Shown here piece after piece: positions 22,801 to 34,559 of a DNA stretch of 64,000 nt. The DNA lies in the NCBI GenBank assembly GCA_002205965.3, contig NADL03000596.1, positions 1,054,001 through 1,118,000 on the forward strand. Reading direction: 5' to 3'. The notes under the pieces are model-generated. The model had not been told where the DNA came from, searched no databases, and was given only the letters and a program-made list of their open reading frames with translations. The stretch is from Kappaphycus alvarezii (Eukaryota > Rhodophyta > Florideophyceae > Gigartinales > Solieriaceae). Positions within the stretch are counted from its first letter, which is position 1. Every line of letters begins with the position of its first letter. The translations under genes and the position numbers were made by a program.

Positions 22801-25800
22801 TAGTAGTAAATTAAAAATTTAGCGACATTAACAACATATTGAACGGGCTTTTGATCACTAATATTATTATAGACATGAAAATGTATTAAATAATCATTTC
22901 ACATGTTAATTTGCGTCTTTCAAAGAATTATTTTTTCTTTTGTAAACTTTGATCCTCTTGACCTTTATTTGATATGGATCAAATTTCATTTTAATTCGAA
23001 TTTTTGAAGTTCGAGGCAGTCTATGAATCGCGAAATCATCAACAATCTATACAAATAGGAGCAATTTATCGATTGAGGCTTTTAGAATTTTACAATATCT
23101 CAGAATAACTCATCTCTTTCATACATTGAATAAACCAGGACTTCCTAATTGACCACGAATATCTCACTGAAGGTAAAGTATTTGCATCCAATGAATTATT
23201 GATTACAAGAAACAGCGTATATTTTGCTTCTAAGTGCCAGATCCAGCAGGTCATATATAAAAATTATATAGTTTGCTTCGATCCACGTTCAAAGCTCGGA
23301 ACAAAATCCAATTATACGAATGTAAAGAGACTCGTGTAGTGGTACTAAGTTAAATAAGTTGGTGAGCACTTTCGGATGGCCCGATAGATTCGTAAAGGTA
23401 GTATTATGAGCTCTTAGACCTATTAAACGGCTCATTTGCTGGGGGCTCTTGTGTGGGTATTTCGTGGATTTGAAGAGAGTATGAATTGTATCTCTCCTCA
23501 AGTTTAGCTATCTATTGTTTTTCTAATAAAATATTCGGCGCACATCGACATGCGGAGAGCATTTTAGACTGCGGAGAGTTTTAACCTGGGCCCTTATTCT
23601 TTCTTATATTGTGTCGGGTTCAAAACTACATCGTAATCAATATTTTCAGGAATAAGTTTGGAGCTTTTGCCACCTAATTCTTGCAGAAAAGATGGCAGTG
23701 CAAATGCTAGGATCATTTTATTCTATTATAATTAAAGTTTGAACTTAAATTTCATCTTGTTGAGACATAAAATGCGATTAAATATGAATTAAACAAAAAT
23801 TTGTAACTGAATATTATGTAAAATTCTCACTTTGGGATATAGTGAACAGGTTACTGTTACATTAACGCTCTATTATTTGATATTTGACGCTTTGGGGATA
23901 AATAAAGTTACGGTACCCCCGAGCCAGGTTATATATGTTAGCTCTTCAGGAAAAGTGTGCGTTTTCTCAGAGAGGCGATAGTATTACCAAAGGTAAATAC
24001 TTAGAATCTTCTATAAGATGACAAATATTTATATATAAAAAGTTAATGGAAATGTACCCATGCTAACGAAGAGTACAAGTTTCTACCACTCATTTTATTA
24101 TTGTACAAAGTTGCTTTAAAATTCATGGAGTCGTGCCGTTGCTAGAACCTTTATTCTGAAAGAAGTCAAAGAAACAAAAAAGAGAAGACTATTGACTTAG
24201 ATAAAGAGCTTGTTCGAGATATTAAATTAATGAAAACTTGACTTTATATTCTTATTTGCAGCCTATCCGGGTTCGGTAAATTATTTATATTCTTTAAAGC
24301 AGATATTCTTCTAATTAAAAAAATTATCACAGCTCAAGAAGAGTTATGTCCTCAAATGCAAACCGTCTAAGTGAAAAACGTAAACCCGTACAATTCCACT
24401 GATTTATCAAGATTACTCTGGATTAAATCTAAAATAAACTCAAATTACACAATTAACTACTCGATTTTGCGGGCTCAAAATATTGGGAACAATTTTTTTT
24501 GCGTACTTAAAATTTGAAAATAGGGACATATATAATTGCAGGTACTTTATTATGTTGAAATCGCCTTCTAGAATCGACAGAACATCTTGAGGAGGAGTTT
24601 TTCATCTATTTCTACCTTTTGATACCCAAACACAGAGAACTATTCTCCTGGCGGTTTCTTTATTTATTCTCCCTATTACCTTATTCAGCCCTCGATCATT
24701 GATGATAACCCACATATATATTTATATTTCGTTCATATTTCAAAACGTTTTATAAATCAGATAAGAGGAATCACGTATTTCACAATCTAGTCGACTCCCT
24801 TATACGTGGAAGGCCACTAGAATGCAATTACCTAGCTAATCCTGAAGAAATTTTAAACTATATGTACAAGCTATCTTATTTTGAAAGATTGACTTTTTGC
24901 TTCAAATGTCTCAGAATATCTGAAAAAGATAGAAGAAAGCTAACTTTTAAAGGTTCTCGAAGATCTACTTTCTTCTTGCCAAAATCTTCCCAAATTTAAG
25001 AAGATGTTATTTGTATTATTCTATTCATTTTTTCTTCATTTAATTCTGAGATAGCTGAAATTTATTCTTGAAATTATGAGATAGATAAAGAGACCTGATT
25101 TCAGATAACAAAAAAAATGTTGAATTTTTGAAAAAAAGTCCATTAAGGTTTACGAAAAGCTCTCTAAAGTTTCGGGACCAGAAAATACATCTCTCGTCTG
25201 TATATAAATTCATTGCAACCAATAGTTAACTTGATATTCTTCCAAGCATTATGGAACATTAATAAATTACTCTGCGACACCTTTGTTTTCGAAATGATAT
25301 TTTCTAAAACTATCTGGCGTCCGGGTGCCATAATTTTGAGAAAATACGTAATTTTAAGTCATCTCTTGATTTTGGAAGGAGATTTTTCCACAGAGATTAC
25401 TGCGGTCAAGCTAATTCAGATCGATGCTCTTCGTCTCTTGCTTACTTGAAATTGACAAAATTTCAAAATTTATAATCAAATACTTCGTTGACGCAGCCGA
25501 TTTTTCTTGGTTGTAGGTATCATTTAATTCAAGAACCTTGTGTAAATTATCTTCGTAAAACCATTAAAAAAGTCCAGTGCGTCCCCAAAAAAAAATTATA
25601 AAAACCTTTCCGATGCCCGACGTACAGCCTCTATGCCCTCTTTCACATGAAAGCTCAGAGAAAATATCAAGACAGAGTCTGAACCCTTGTAAATTTAAAT
25701 TTGTAGAAATTGATATAGCCCAAATGTTACGTAACTTTCTTGTCGTTATTCAAGGTTGAAAAAGCATTAAAATATCTGATCTTGAAAAATCGGTTTCCTC

Positions 25801-27880
25801 CAAACAGAAAATCAGCTTCACAATAATCATTTCATGAATGTTTTCCGTTGATATCACATCAAATTCATCCTTAGATTCCAAAAAGAACTAAAACTCTACC
25901 TCTATTTTAATTTCTCCCCAGTTCTATATTTTTAGAATGACAATGGTTTGAAGTTTTTCATTCATGACCCGTGCTAATTTGAGAAACATGTATTTGGGAA
26001 AAATTTCCATTTCGAAAAAGTGATTACGTTTTCTGTAATAATCTTTCTGACTATGGAAATACAGAGAAGAACAACAAAAAAATATCTTTCGCAAAAAGAT
26101 GGCCTCTGAAGATTTGAATGATCCCATTAGAAAAAAATGAGAGGCAAGATGGATCTTCAAAAATGCTTTCTCGTGGGAATTTATCCAATTATGTAGGCTT
26201 GAAGGCTTGAATGTGATTCATATTTTTTAAACTATTTTGAAAGGCTAAGATTATCCTATTACGCTATTTAATAGAGTGCTTTACAGGCTACCAAGTACAA
26301 TGCTGCTGAATGCAAGTTTCTTCACGGCTTTGTACACTGGAAGCACGCATTTTTAAACGTAAAATTGGCGCCAAAATTGATTGTACTACTCGTTAAAATT
26401 GATTCCATTCCGCGCCATTAGGCTGTGGTCAAAATAGAAATGGAGTTGAGTTTTCGTATATTCAAGGGATACGACAGCTAAGTGTCTCTACCAATGTATG
26501 CTTCCAAAATAAGAGTCTCAGCACAACCACAGAAAATACCTCTGAGTTATTTTTCGATTGAATGATTATTGGAAGGGCCTATGAAAGATGCGGGAAGAGC
26601 AATTCATGACATATCATTGATTCCAGATTGTGATTTCCCTCGGAAAGAAGGTAAGTTCCCAAAAATTTCTAAAATTTTTTAGTGTGCTCTGGAGGTGCGC
26701 AAAAAATGCACGTTGGTAACATCTCTATCCTAAATTATTAGCAATTAAGTATCTTCATACAATCATTCTACCATAAATATAGTTATGAAATCATCAGAAA
26801 ATATGGGTTTCGATGTTGAATATCTTTTTGTTTGTAATAAAGCTTTTTTTCACAGAAGAAAAATAAGGGCAACGAAAAATGAGCCTTTTTGTGAGTAAGG
26901 CTCATATTTAGCATTGTTCACTCTATGGAATCCACTTATCTCGAAAAACAGTCTAATATATTGAAATTATTTTCTGAGTACTTCAAAAATAACTTGGGCT
27001 CAATCATGCACCATAATTTCAGTCAAGTCGGAAATTACCACAACTTATCAATGGACATATATTGATAATCGACGCCCTGCTATCGCACAACAATAAAATA
27101 GTAATATTATTATTACATTATTATCAATTATATATACCAAAACGTCCTACGATAGTTCTTTGTATGTATGCAATGGTTTTCGTCTCGGGAATGGGACAGA
27201 CGAGTATAGGACAATAAAAATTTAACTCAATCTATTCTCAGTGTAATTGGTCCGTTGATGAATGGTCCCATCTTTTTGCAATTCACAAATTTCCTCCGCA
27301 TTTTATAAAGAAACTGCAAAAAAATTTATCACAAAAGACAAAAGATCTGGTCATCTCAACTTCAAGTACTGAGAAAATCATAACGGAAATCATCCACGCC
27401 GACCCAATTAAACATAAGTTAGTTGGAACAGAGGAATATTTTATTTTTTAATCTGAAAAAACTATTTACTGTTACTGATCAAATTATTTTTCCGCCATTT
27501 TGATCCGATTGACCACCATTTCATTTTATACGACTAAAAATCGGGTATGTTAACAGTTGCTAAATTCTGGAAATTAGAATTCAAACTTCATCAATATATT
27601 TAGTTCAAACATTTTTGGAAACCGAACTGAATTATACAAAATTAGTCCTTCTCTCTAGGTAATGGTCACTTAAACGCGATCTTGGCTTACTAGAGGGTTT
27701 ACGCAAGTCAAAATCTTGTGGTAAAAAACGAAGCTTGTGAATTACGAATTGGAGCTACGTGTCGTAAAAATTAGAAATTTTTATGCTTACACAGTCCCCT
27801 TTTTTCGGAAAATATGCAGCGAACGAGATACTAGTACTGTCTATACCCTTTGAGTACGACAGAAGCAGCGTCAGCTACCC
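19876..27880. other. AT-rich gene desert
   Basis: Eight kilobases of strongly AT-rich DNA with stops in all frames every few tens of codons. No frame reaches 100 codons, and I see no recognisable transposon motif, RNA gene or tandem array. Most likely very old decayed repeat or heterochromatin-like sequence. A similar tract fills 59.9-64 kb. Confidence 0.6.
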
Positions 27881-28921
27881 CCAGCTCTCAATGCGCCAAA
27901 CAGATTATAACCTTGGGGCCGCTTTAAAGCGGAAGAAAAGGAAAACCACTATCTTTTTCGCTGCAGTATTGTATGGGGCGCCTCCCGTTGCGATATTTAC
28001 TGCTGTAAAGAACTAGAATAGTGCCAAATACGATCTGCGAGGGGTTATTACGGGATCTTGCCACATACCTTCTACAACTTTTAATCTTAACATCTACAGC
28101 GAGGAGGAGTGTCTGCGTGACTTTCGCTTCCGGCAAAACGAGATTCTTACCATAACACGTTTATTGTGATGGATCAAAGGAAGCACTAAAAGGTCTCGAT
28201 ACAGATGCGACCCTTTTACAGCTTTTTGTATCCTCCTTAGGCGTCTGGCATACCCTTGTCGCTGGAAAGACCTAGAACTAGTTTTCGGGATGCACTCACC
28301 TGCCTTAAGCGAGGTATTTTGGGATGTTCTTGAAGGGTTCTCTATGACTGAACGGCACCTAGTAAGCGTTCTTAGAATCGGTCTGCTACGGCAAAGAGCT
28401 GAATTGTATGCAACCGCGCTGCGTGAAAAGAACGCACCATTACGTCGATGCATCGATTTCATAGGTTGCACCAAGATTCGCATGGCGCGGCCTGGAGGAC
28501 ATGGCAGTCTACAGAGTTCAGTATACTCAGGGCAAAAGCTTTTTCATTGCGTATTGTACTAAACGCTTACGACCCCAGACGAGCTGATTTTAAGTTCCTT
28601 CGGTCCCGAAGTTGGACGTCGGCATGACACTACTTTACTTCGACAGAGTGAATGGAATGATATTCTACAAGAACATCTCAATATCGATGGCATTCAATAC
28701 TACCTATATGGCGATGCTGCGTATGTTTATCGTCCCTGGCTACAGACGGCGTTTCCTCGCGTGAGCGCGACGGAAGAGCAACAGTTCTGTAACAAGCGTA
28801 TGAGCGCGCTTCGGGTGGCAGTAGAGTGGAATTACAATGAGGTGAAACAGTTTTTCACAATTAATGAGTTCGCCAGATCTCGAGTTGCGCCCCTTTCACG
28901 TCCAGAAAAAGTCTCCGCTTA
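27880..28921 (+). pseudogene. PIF/Harbinger transposase, copy 2
   Basis: Single-frame copy of the transposase with only two stops, a TGA in the N-terminal part (after ILTITRLL) and a TAA at about 28560. It begins near FNLNIYSEEECLRDFRFRQN, aligned with copy 1. The first catalytic position reads FIGCTK instead of FIDCTK, so Asp is replaced by Gly. The second (YGDAAYVYRPW) and third (VAVEWNYNEVKQ) are kept. GRRHDTTLLRQSEWNDIL is also present. The C-terminal quarter seen in copy 1 is missing: the frame runs into sequence that belongs to the convergent partner gene. Confidence 0.75.
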
Positions 28922-29639
28922 GTCATCTCCATTACTTCCACTAGCTTTTGGTCCTCCCGCTCTATGTGCTTTTCCTCCAGAGCCACTCGTTTTTGCACCA
29001 GATCCAGTAGTGTTGCGTCGTTGCTGCGACGTGTCTCCATGTCTTTCTTGAGAATGTCGATTTTTTCATCATCCCACGCCAACTACCGTGTTGGAGAAGG
29101 CGACGGCATAGTGTTTCGACGTGTTCGCCTACGCAGGTTGTTTTCGCGTACCTCTTCTACAGCCTCGAGTATTCTTTTTCCCTCTATTCCGATTCGTTTC
29201 TAGCCAAACGATCCGCTTCCTCCCTTTCTTTGATTTGCAATTGTATATCGTCGGGAGTTATTTCACGCTGCCCGTATTCTTCCATGTTTCCAGATGAAGC
29301 CTCGTCAAACTTTGCTTGTTCTTTCCGTTCGGTGAGAACGCGAAGAAGCCTGTCCCCTAAGCTTTTCGCAGTTGGCTTTTGGTACGAGAAGAACCAATCC
29401 TTTGGCGCAGCCGGTAGGAAAATTTGTAATGCCTCTGGATTTTTCCCCTCTTGCTGTCCCTATTCCGCTAGATGCACCGAGAACTCGTCCATTGCTGTGA
29501 TCATAAGTATGTCCGCCGCTTCCTTAAATCGGAAGCGTTTCTGATGGTTATGAGCGGGTGTTTGCGGAGCGGGAGCACGAACGGAGGGTGGTAGCGGGGC
29601 AGCAGCGGCAGGCAGTAGCGGAGCAGGAGTAGTAGGCAT
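28861..29639 (-). pseudogene. Harbinger Myb-like partner, copy 2
   Basis: Partner gene of Harbinger copy 2, convergent with the transposase and overlapping its truncated end. From the ATG at 29639 it has a Pro/Ala-rich head, then KRFRFKEAADILMITAMDEF, the same Myb-like start as copy 1 (RIRFSNAWDILLLKAV). A stop follows in the helical block, then TPDDIQLQIKEREEADRLAR, and a coiled coil with MAWDDEKIDILKKDMETRR and LVQKRVALEEKHIEREDQKL ending at 28861. Upstream repeats of GCAGCGG-like triplets code Pro/Ala and may have expanded. Several in-frame stops show decay. Confidence 0.6.
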
Positions 29640-31089
29640 TGGCGGAGCAGAAGCAGCGGATGGTTGTGGAGTAGGAGCGACGATTCATTGCGGCGTGAGA
29701 CGGCAGGCAGTGGCGGTGGCAGAGCAGAAGCGGCTGGCGGTGGCGGAGCGGAAGCAGTGAGCAGTGAGCAGTCGAAGAGGCGTGGACATGATGAATGGCG
29801 CGATAAAAACTCAAGAAGGGGAGGGGTAAAAGGGGCTGGGTGGGAAATCATTCGATTTTGCCGCGATGTTAACCCCTTCGGGTGCATTTTCGGGAGCTAC
29901 CCTGGTTGGTAAATTTTACAATATGTTTTGTGGAGCTCTCAATCGAAAAATGAAAAGCGAGAAGGCTATTAGTTCTCAGTTCGGAAGAAAGCTGTCCGAA
30001 AATGTTTCCAATTTGGCTCCTAAACCACAAAATTTTGGCTTGCGTAAACCCTCTACTTTTTCTTTTTTTCGATATTTTTTCTGGAAGAATCTTTGTGGAC
30101 ATCATGGAACATTTGGTGCGCCAAAATTTGACGCGCACATAATATTCTGTAATTTCTTCCTCTGGTGCGAATTTAGGATCAACTGCAAGACTCATAGCTT
30201 TCACTTCTTCACTATAACACGATTTTTTGTAATTTTTTTGTATATAATGCAGTTCTCGTTGACTGATAACGGTTTGTGGAGATGCTAAAGTTTTCTATGA
30301 CTCGTTTCGTTCTGCTAAATAGATAATAGGGGTTTTCTTTGTTTCCGACAACATTTTAATCTATGTATAATATTTTTTGCATAATTTTTATCTTTACTTA
30401 TTCTTTTTCGCATAAAACACAGGTACCTCATTTATACAGGAATAAGCTTTTCACACAACTATTTAATTTGGCAGGCCTATACAGACCATGACCTGTTCTT
30501 TTAGAAGATCCAAAAAGCTTTTCCTGTATTCCATTGATATATTTCTGGTCTTATTACTCTTTCGGGGACTGTGCAAACCGATTAATTCGAAGTACTAAAA
30601 AACAGGCGTATGAAGGTGTCTATTTACTGCACTGCAACTGTAAATATAGCTGCAAACCTCGTCCCATCTTTGGTAATTCTTACATTCCAAGCGGAGTCAC
30701 TGCGGTAGTACTTAATACAAGAGTAGCCTGACATCCATTCGGACCGACAAGAGTTACAAGTTATCACAATGAAGACATCGCAACATCGAAACCACTCTTT
30801 CGTCACTCCACTACAGTTCACTGCGTTAGCTCATCCACCAGTAACTTACCCCTTTATTAAAATTAACCTTTATGTACGACCTGTTCTCGCTACGCAACTC
30901 AATGTCCTCCCTTTTTCGGAGAGTATTATTTAAATGTCTATTTAACACCAGCACGCCGCATGGCGTAAGTTATAGTTCCTAAAACAATCCACGCTCAAGT
31001 AGTCACTGTTTTACTCTTTCCTTCGCTCATATTTCCTCCTTTTTCAGAATCGTTTGGGTCCAATTTTTATCTTTTTGATCAATTCCATG
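29640..31089. other. No gene recognised; contains a dispersed repeat
   Basis: Sequence between Harbinger copies 2 and 3. Frames such as 29866-30288 on + show no motif. The segment 30717-30985 is repeated at 38.5-38.7 kb and is listed separately. Confidence 0.35.
30717..30985. repeat. Dispersed repeat, copy 1
   Basis: Shares gaagacatcgcaacatcg, accactc, cactgcgttagc and cctttatgt with 38595-38697, in the same order and spacing over about 105 bases. A weaker upstream extension (tacaagag) and a downstream one (ccagcacgccgc, ccagtacgccgc in the other copy) are also present. Probably part of a transposon end or non-autonomous element. Confidence 0.55.
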
Positions 31090-31702
31090 GATCCCATGAC
31101 TCGAGCGGCACCGCTCGACAGTTGCCTTGGATTCATTGACTGCAAAAGATAAATATTTCGCGGTTAGGTGGAGATGGCTCGAGCCAGCGGCCAATCTATT
31201 CTGGGCATAAAATTATATCATTGCCTTGGGTAGAAAACCATCACCACCCCAAATGGTTTGATATTTTCCCTGTTCGGACCTGAAGTGAGTCGTCTCCATG
31301 AAATGACATTACTGCGGCGTTCAGAAATTGAGAATATATTACAAGAGGCATGTGTTATTAACGGAAGATAGTTCTACATATATGGAAACGCTGCATATGT
31401 ACTTCGTCCTTGGGTGCAAACCGCGTTCGACAGAGCTTTAACTACGCCGTTTCAAGCTCTATAAAATACTGGAATGAACCGGGCACGAACCACGGTGGAA
31501 TGGAACTATGAAGACATTAAACAGATGTGGGTCAGAAAATGATATTGCGCGTCTTGTAAAAGTCCGCCGTTTTACTGTCAGTCTGCTCTATGTCTTGTAT
31601 GCTCTCTTACTGAACTCCATGATTTTCAATGAGAAAGACGGACAGATTAGTAACTACTTTATGTGCGACGCACCTAGCTTTGAAGAGTACGTATCAATGT
31701 AA
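31090..31702 (+). pseudogene. PIF/Harbinger transposase, copy 3 (decayed)
   Basis: Catalytic half of a third copy, broken by several frame changes. It shows LGFIDCKR, GDGSSQRPIYSGHK, FSLFGPEVSRLHEMTLLRRS, then YIYGNAAYVLRPWVQTAF with the second Asp changed to Asn, and RTTVEWNYEDIKQMW. The end KDGQISNYFMCDAPSFEEYV matches the copy 1 C-terminus and stops at 31702. The N-terminal DNA-binding half is missing or unrecognisable. Most decayed of the three. Confidence 0.7.
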
Positions 31703-31735
31703 ACTGGCCCGTTATACCAGGTAATGTGGAAAAAT

Positions 31736-31840
31736 GATTGAGCGGCGCGCGGAGCTGCGGGAATAAAGTCCGCAGCGAGCTATTGAGCGCAGCTCGCGAG
31801 CTTGCGAGCGTGCCGGTCCTCTGAAGCGCCCGGCTCAATC
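31736..31840. repeat. GC-rich inverted repeat between convergent genes
   Basis: gattgagcggcgcgcgg (31736-31752) pairs imperfectly with gcgcccggctcaatc (31826-31840). Inner stems lie between them: gctgcgg/ccgcagc at 31754-31776 and the palindrome agctcgcgagct. It lies between the transposase stop and the partner-gene end, the same position as the stem in copy 1. Confidence 0.5.
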
Positions 31841-31958
31841 GTCTTTACCGCTGTTCCTAGCGGCAAGCTGAGAAACAAGAAATCCTAGCACACTCACCAT
31901 TTGCTTTTTCTTCTCTATGACCAACTTTCTCTCTTCTTTTTCCAGCTGTAACCGTTGC

Positions 31959-32847
31959 TCATTCAGATCCAGGCGGGGTTTTTTCTGCCTCCTGCATCGC
32001 CTCAAAACGATTTTTGTGCTCCTCTAGCACGCTGAATAACAATACGCTCTTCTTCCAAGGCAAGCCTTTTTTCCATCTCCTTCCTATCCTTTGCCTGGGA
32101 CAGAAGCTGAGCGGCCACATCATCCTCACCTGGACCCAAATCAACCATCCTAGCTCGCTTTCTACCAAACCCTTTCGAGCTTGATGGGCTTCTTTCTTCC
32201 TGGCTTCTCTCAAGTTTTGAACTTCGTTTCAGCGCCATTCCGCCAATAGGCTCTCCGGCGGCTATCAGGCGCTTTTCAGCTTGCTTCTGATTGTCCTTAT
32301 CGATACGAGTAGCTTCGATCGTGGCATCTATTTCAGCTATCAGATCATCGCGTAAATCCTCTTTCTCTGCCTTCTTCTCAACCCTACACGATGCCGCTTC
32401 GAATTACTTGACTTCCACGCGACATTGAGTGACGAGAAGATTGAATCTGTCATTAGTAGTCTTGCGAGATGGCCTATGCATGTGTTTAAAAACTACAGAT
32501 TGTATCAACTCGAAGAAGATTTCATGAACCTTTTCGTACATGAATTCGGTTCGCCCCAGTTGGGAATGTGAGCATCCACAGCGCTAATGCAGCGCAGTAA
32601 GTAGACATCGCTTAAGTGCGGCTGCCAGTGGTGGTGGGCCATCAGACTCGGGTGGGGAAACGAGAGATGCGGGATGTCCAGGTATAGATGCGGCAACTCT
32701 TAGTGCAGGGATTCCTACGCTATAAGACGGATGAGAGCAGCCGTATGTTGGCTGTGTTGGGAGGGAGGTAATTTCAGTTGACTTCATATGGGCAGAGATG
32801 ACATCGGAACTCGCTGTGCCGGTCTCCATTTTGTGGTGGTTCAGCAC
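31959..32847 (-). pseudogene. Harbinger Myb-like partner, copy 3
   Basis: Partner gene of copy 3. From 32847 it has a Ser/Pro/His-rich head, then DVYLLRCISAVDAHIPNWGE (the Myb-like start, compare KAVSMVDAHLAPHGEA in copy 1). After a frame change comes RKTTNDRFNLLVTQCRVEVK, a TAA, then EDLRDDLIAEIDATIEATRI. A basic stretch follows (FGRKRARMVDLG), then a coiled coil (DRKEMEKRLALEEERIVIQR), ending at 31959. The same domain order in three copies shows that this gene is a regular part of the element. Confidence 0.65.
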
Positions 32848-33705
32848 AATTTTGTTACCTTTAGCTGAGTTGAAAGGAACGGGAGGGGTCAGCTGTGCTG
32901 TGTTTTGGCTCTGAGTGCAAACTTTTTGACCCCAGTCGGCACGAAAAAGTGTTCGTGTAGATTTTCATTTGCACGAGGTTTTCTATTCGATTCTCCCATA
33001 ATTTCCGTGCACGTCGTACAGTTGTGAGACGTAAATACGCTTCATCGAAATTTGGTACGGCATCGATTCTCTATTCAAGAATAAGACCGGCAAGATATTG
33101 AAGAAGTTCAAAACGTCCTCGATTAAATACTATCTCCAGAAGACGCTGCTCGATGCTTCGAAGTCTACGTTGGAACCTTTTAGTCATAATGAAGAATCTT
33201 CTGACTCCGCTACCTCGACCTTCGCAACTACCCATAGTTACTTCTGTTTCCTGCATAATACTATTTGTCCATAAATTACCCGAGTAGCCATTTTTTGCGC
33301 CTTGGGCATATTAGGAGTCGCCACTATCTTCTTGATTGCCCGAATTCCGGATCCGGAGAAATAGCTCTAACAAAGTATCTCTTTCCCCACAAATATGGAC
33401 CGGAAGCACATTTTCATGGACGTGTAGCTTTTTCAACTTCTCAACTGCGATCCTTTTTTCTCTCGTTTAGTTGTTGGCTATTTCAAATAAACCTATTCCA
33501 TTCAGACTACACCGCTCGCTGACAGTCCGGGGACATCTGCACACATAAGTGTCAAAATTACGACTGCTAAAATCCTGAATCCGCCCCCGTTCATCCGCTC
33601 TCCGAGGACGCTCTGACGCCAAATCACCCATGCGCTGCTACAGTTATGTCATTCTAGGGATAACAAAAAATTTTGGCATTATCCTTGGAAGGATATGTTT
33701 ATATT
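32848..33705. other. No secure gene
   Basis: A minus-strand frame at 33071-33256 (FQRRLRSIEQRLLEIVFNRG) is protein-like and might be the N-terminal helical part of another transposase, but nothing catalytic follows. Otherwise nothing is seen. Confidence 0.3.
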
Positions 33706-33800
33706 CAACCCTTTTAAGGTCAATAATTTCACCGAAGATATTTTTGAAATCGAAATACTCTAATTCCATCTTTCAACTTATCAAAGCCTTAAAAGGGTTG
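33706..33800. repeat. Perfect 14-base inverted repeat
   Basis: caacccttttaagg (33706-33719) and ccttaaaagggttg (33787-33800) are exact reverse complements separated by 67 bases of AT-rich DNA. It could be a small hairpin or the ends of a tiny non-autonomous element. Confidence 0.5.
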
Positions 33801-34559
33801 TTTTAAAACAAAATTTATCTATACATACATCCTTACTCAACAGAAAAAACACGCCATAATCTTTCACAAACTGGCGTCGTTTGAAAAGAAGACTTCGAAA
33901 ATAATCACGTGCTTCACGGTCACAACCATCGACATGTACAATAGCGGAAGAATTTAAAATTCTATTCTGGTCTTAGTTACTTTCCATTTTCTCTCTTAAA
34001 TAACTCATGGAAAAAATCTGCGGACGCTTCTATTCGTACCAGTGGATCGAACATAGTCCAAGAAAAATCCGTGTCATTTTCGGTGCAGATCATCTGCGAT
34101 TCAATGAAAGAGTCATCTTCTACACAAAATATCTAGATTGGGACCCTCTCTTCATATCATCGATAAGCTAAGAGTTTTGGTGGTATATTCTTCTTTTAAT
34201 CTGTCTCAACAGAGTTCATTTGGACTACACTTCTATGATTTCGCACCACGATGTACACCGCCTTATCTCATTGTGAACTGACAGCCCGCGGCTATTATGT
34301 CGGCCCGGACGTCATCCAACCTACTCGTATCGCATCTGTGGAATTCATCAACTCCGGAAGAAATACATTATCTATTCTAGGGATTTTTGAGCTCTACCAC
34401 AAGCTTCTAGAACATACTCCGAAAAATAAGGATTGTTAGACCTCGTTTCTGGCCCTTTTGATTAAAACCATGAACGAATTACTCGTCTCAGAATGCCTTT
34501 TCTCTTCCGCCCTTATCTTTGGTGAGAATGCTTTGATTTAAGTGCCATCTAAAACAACA

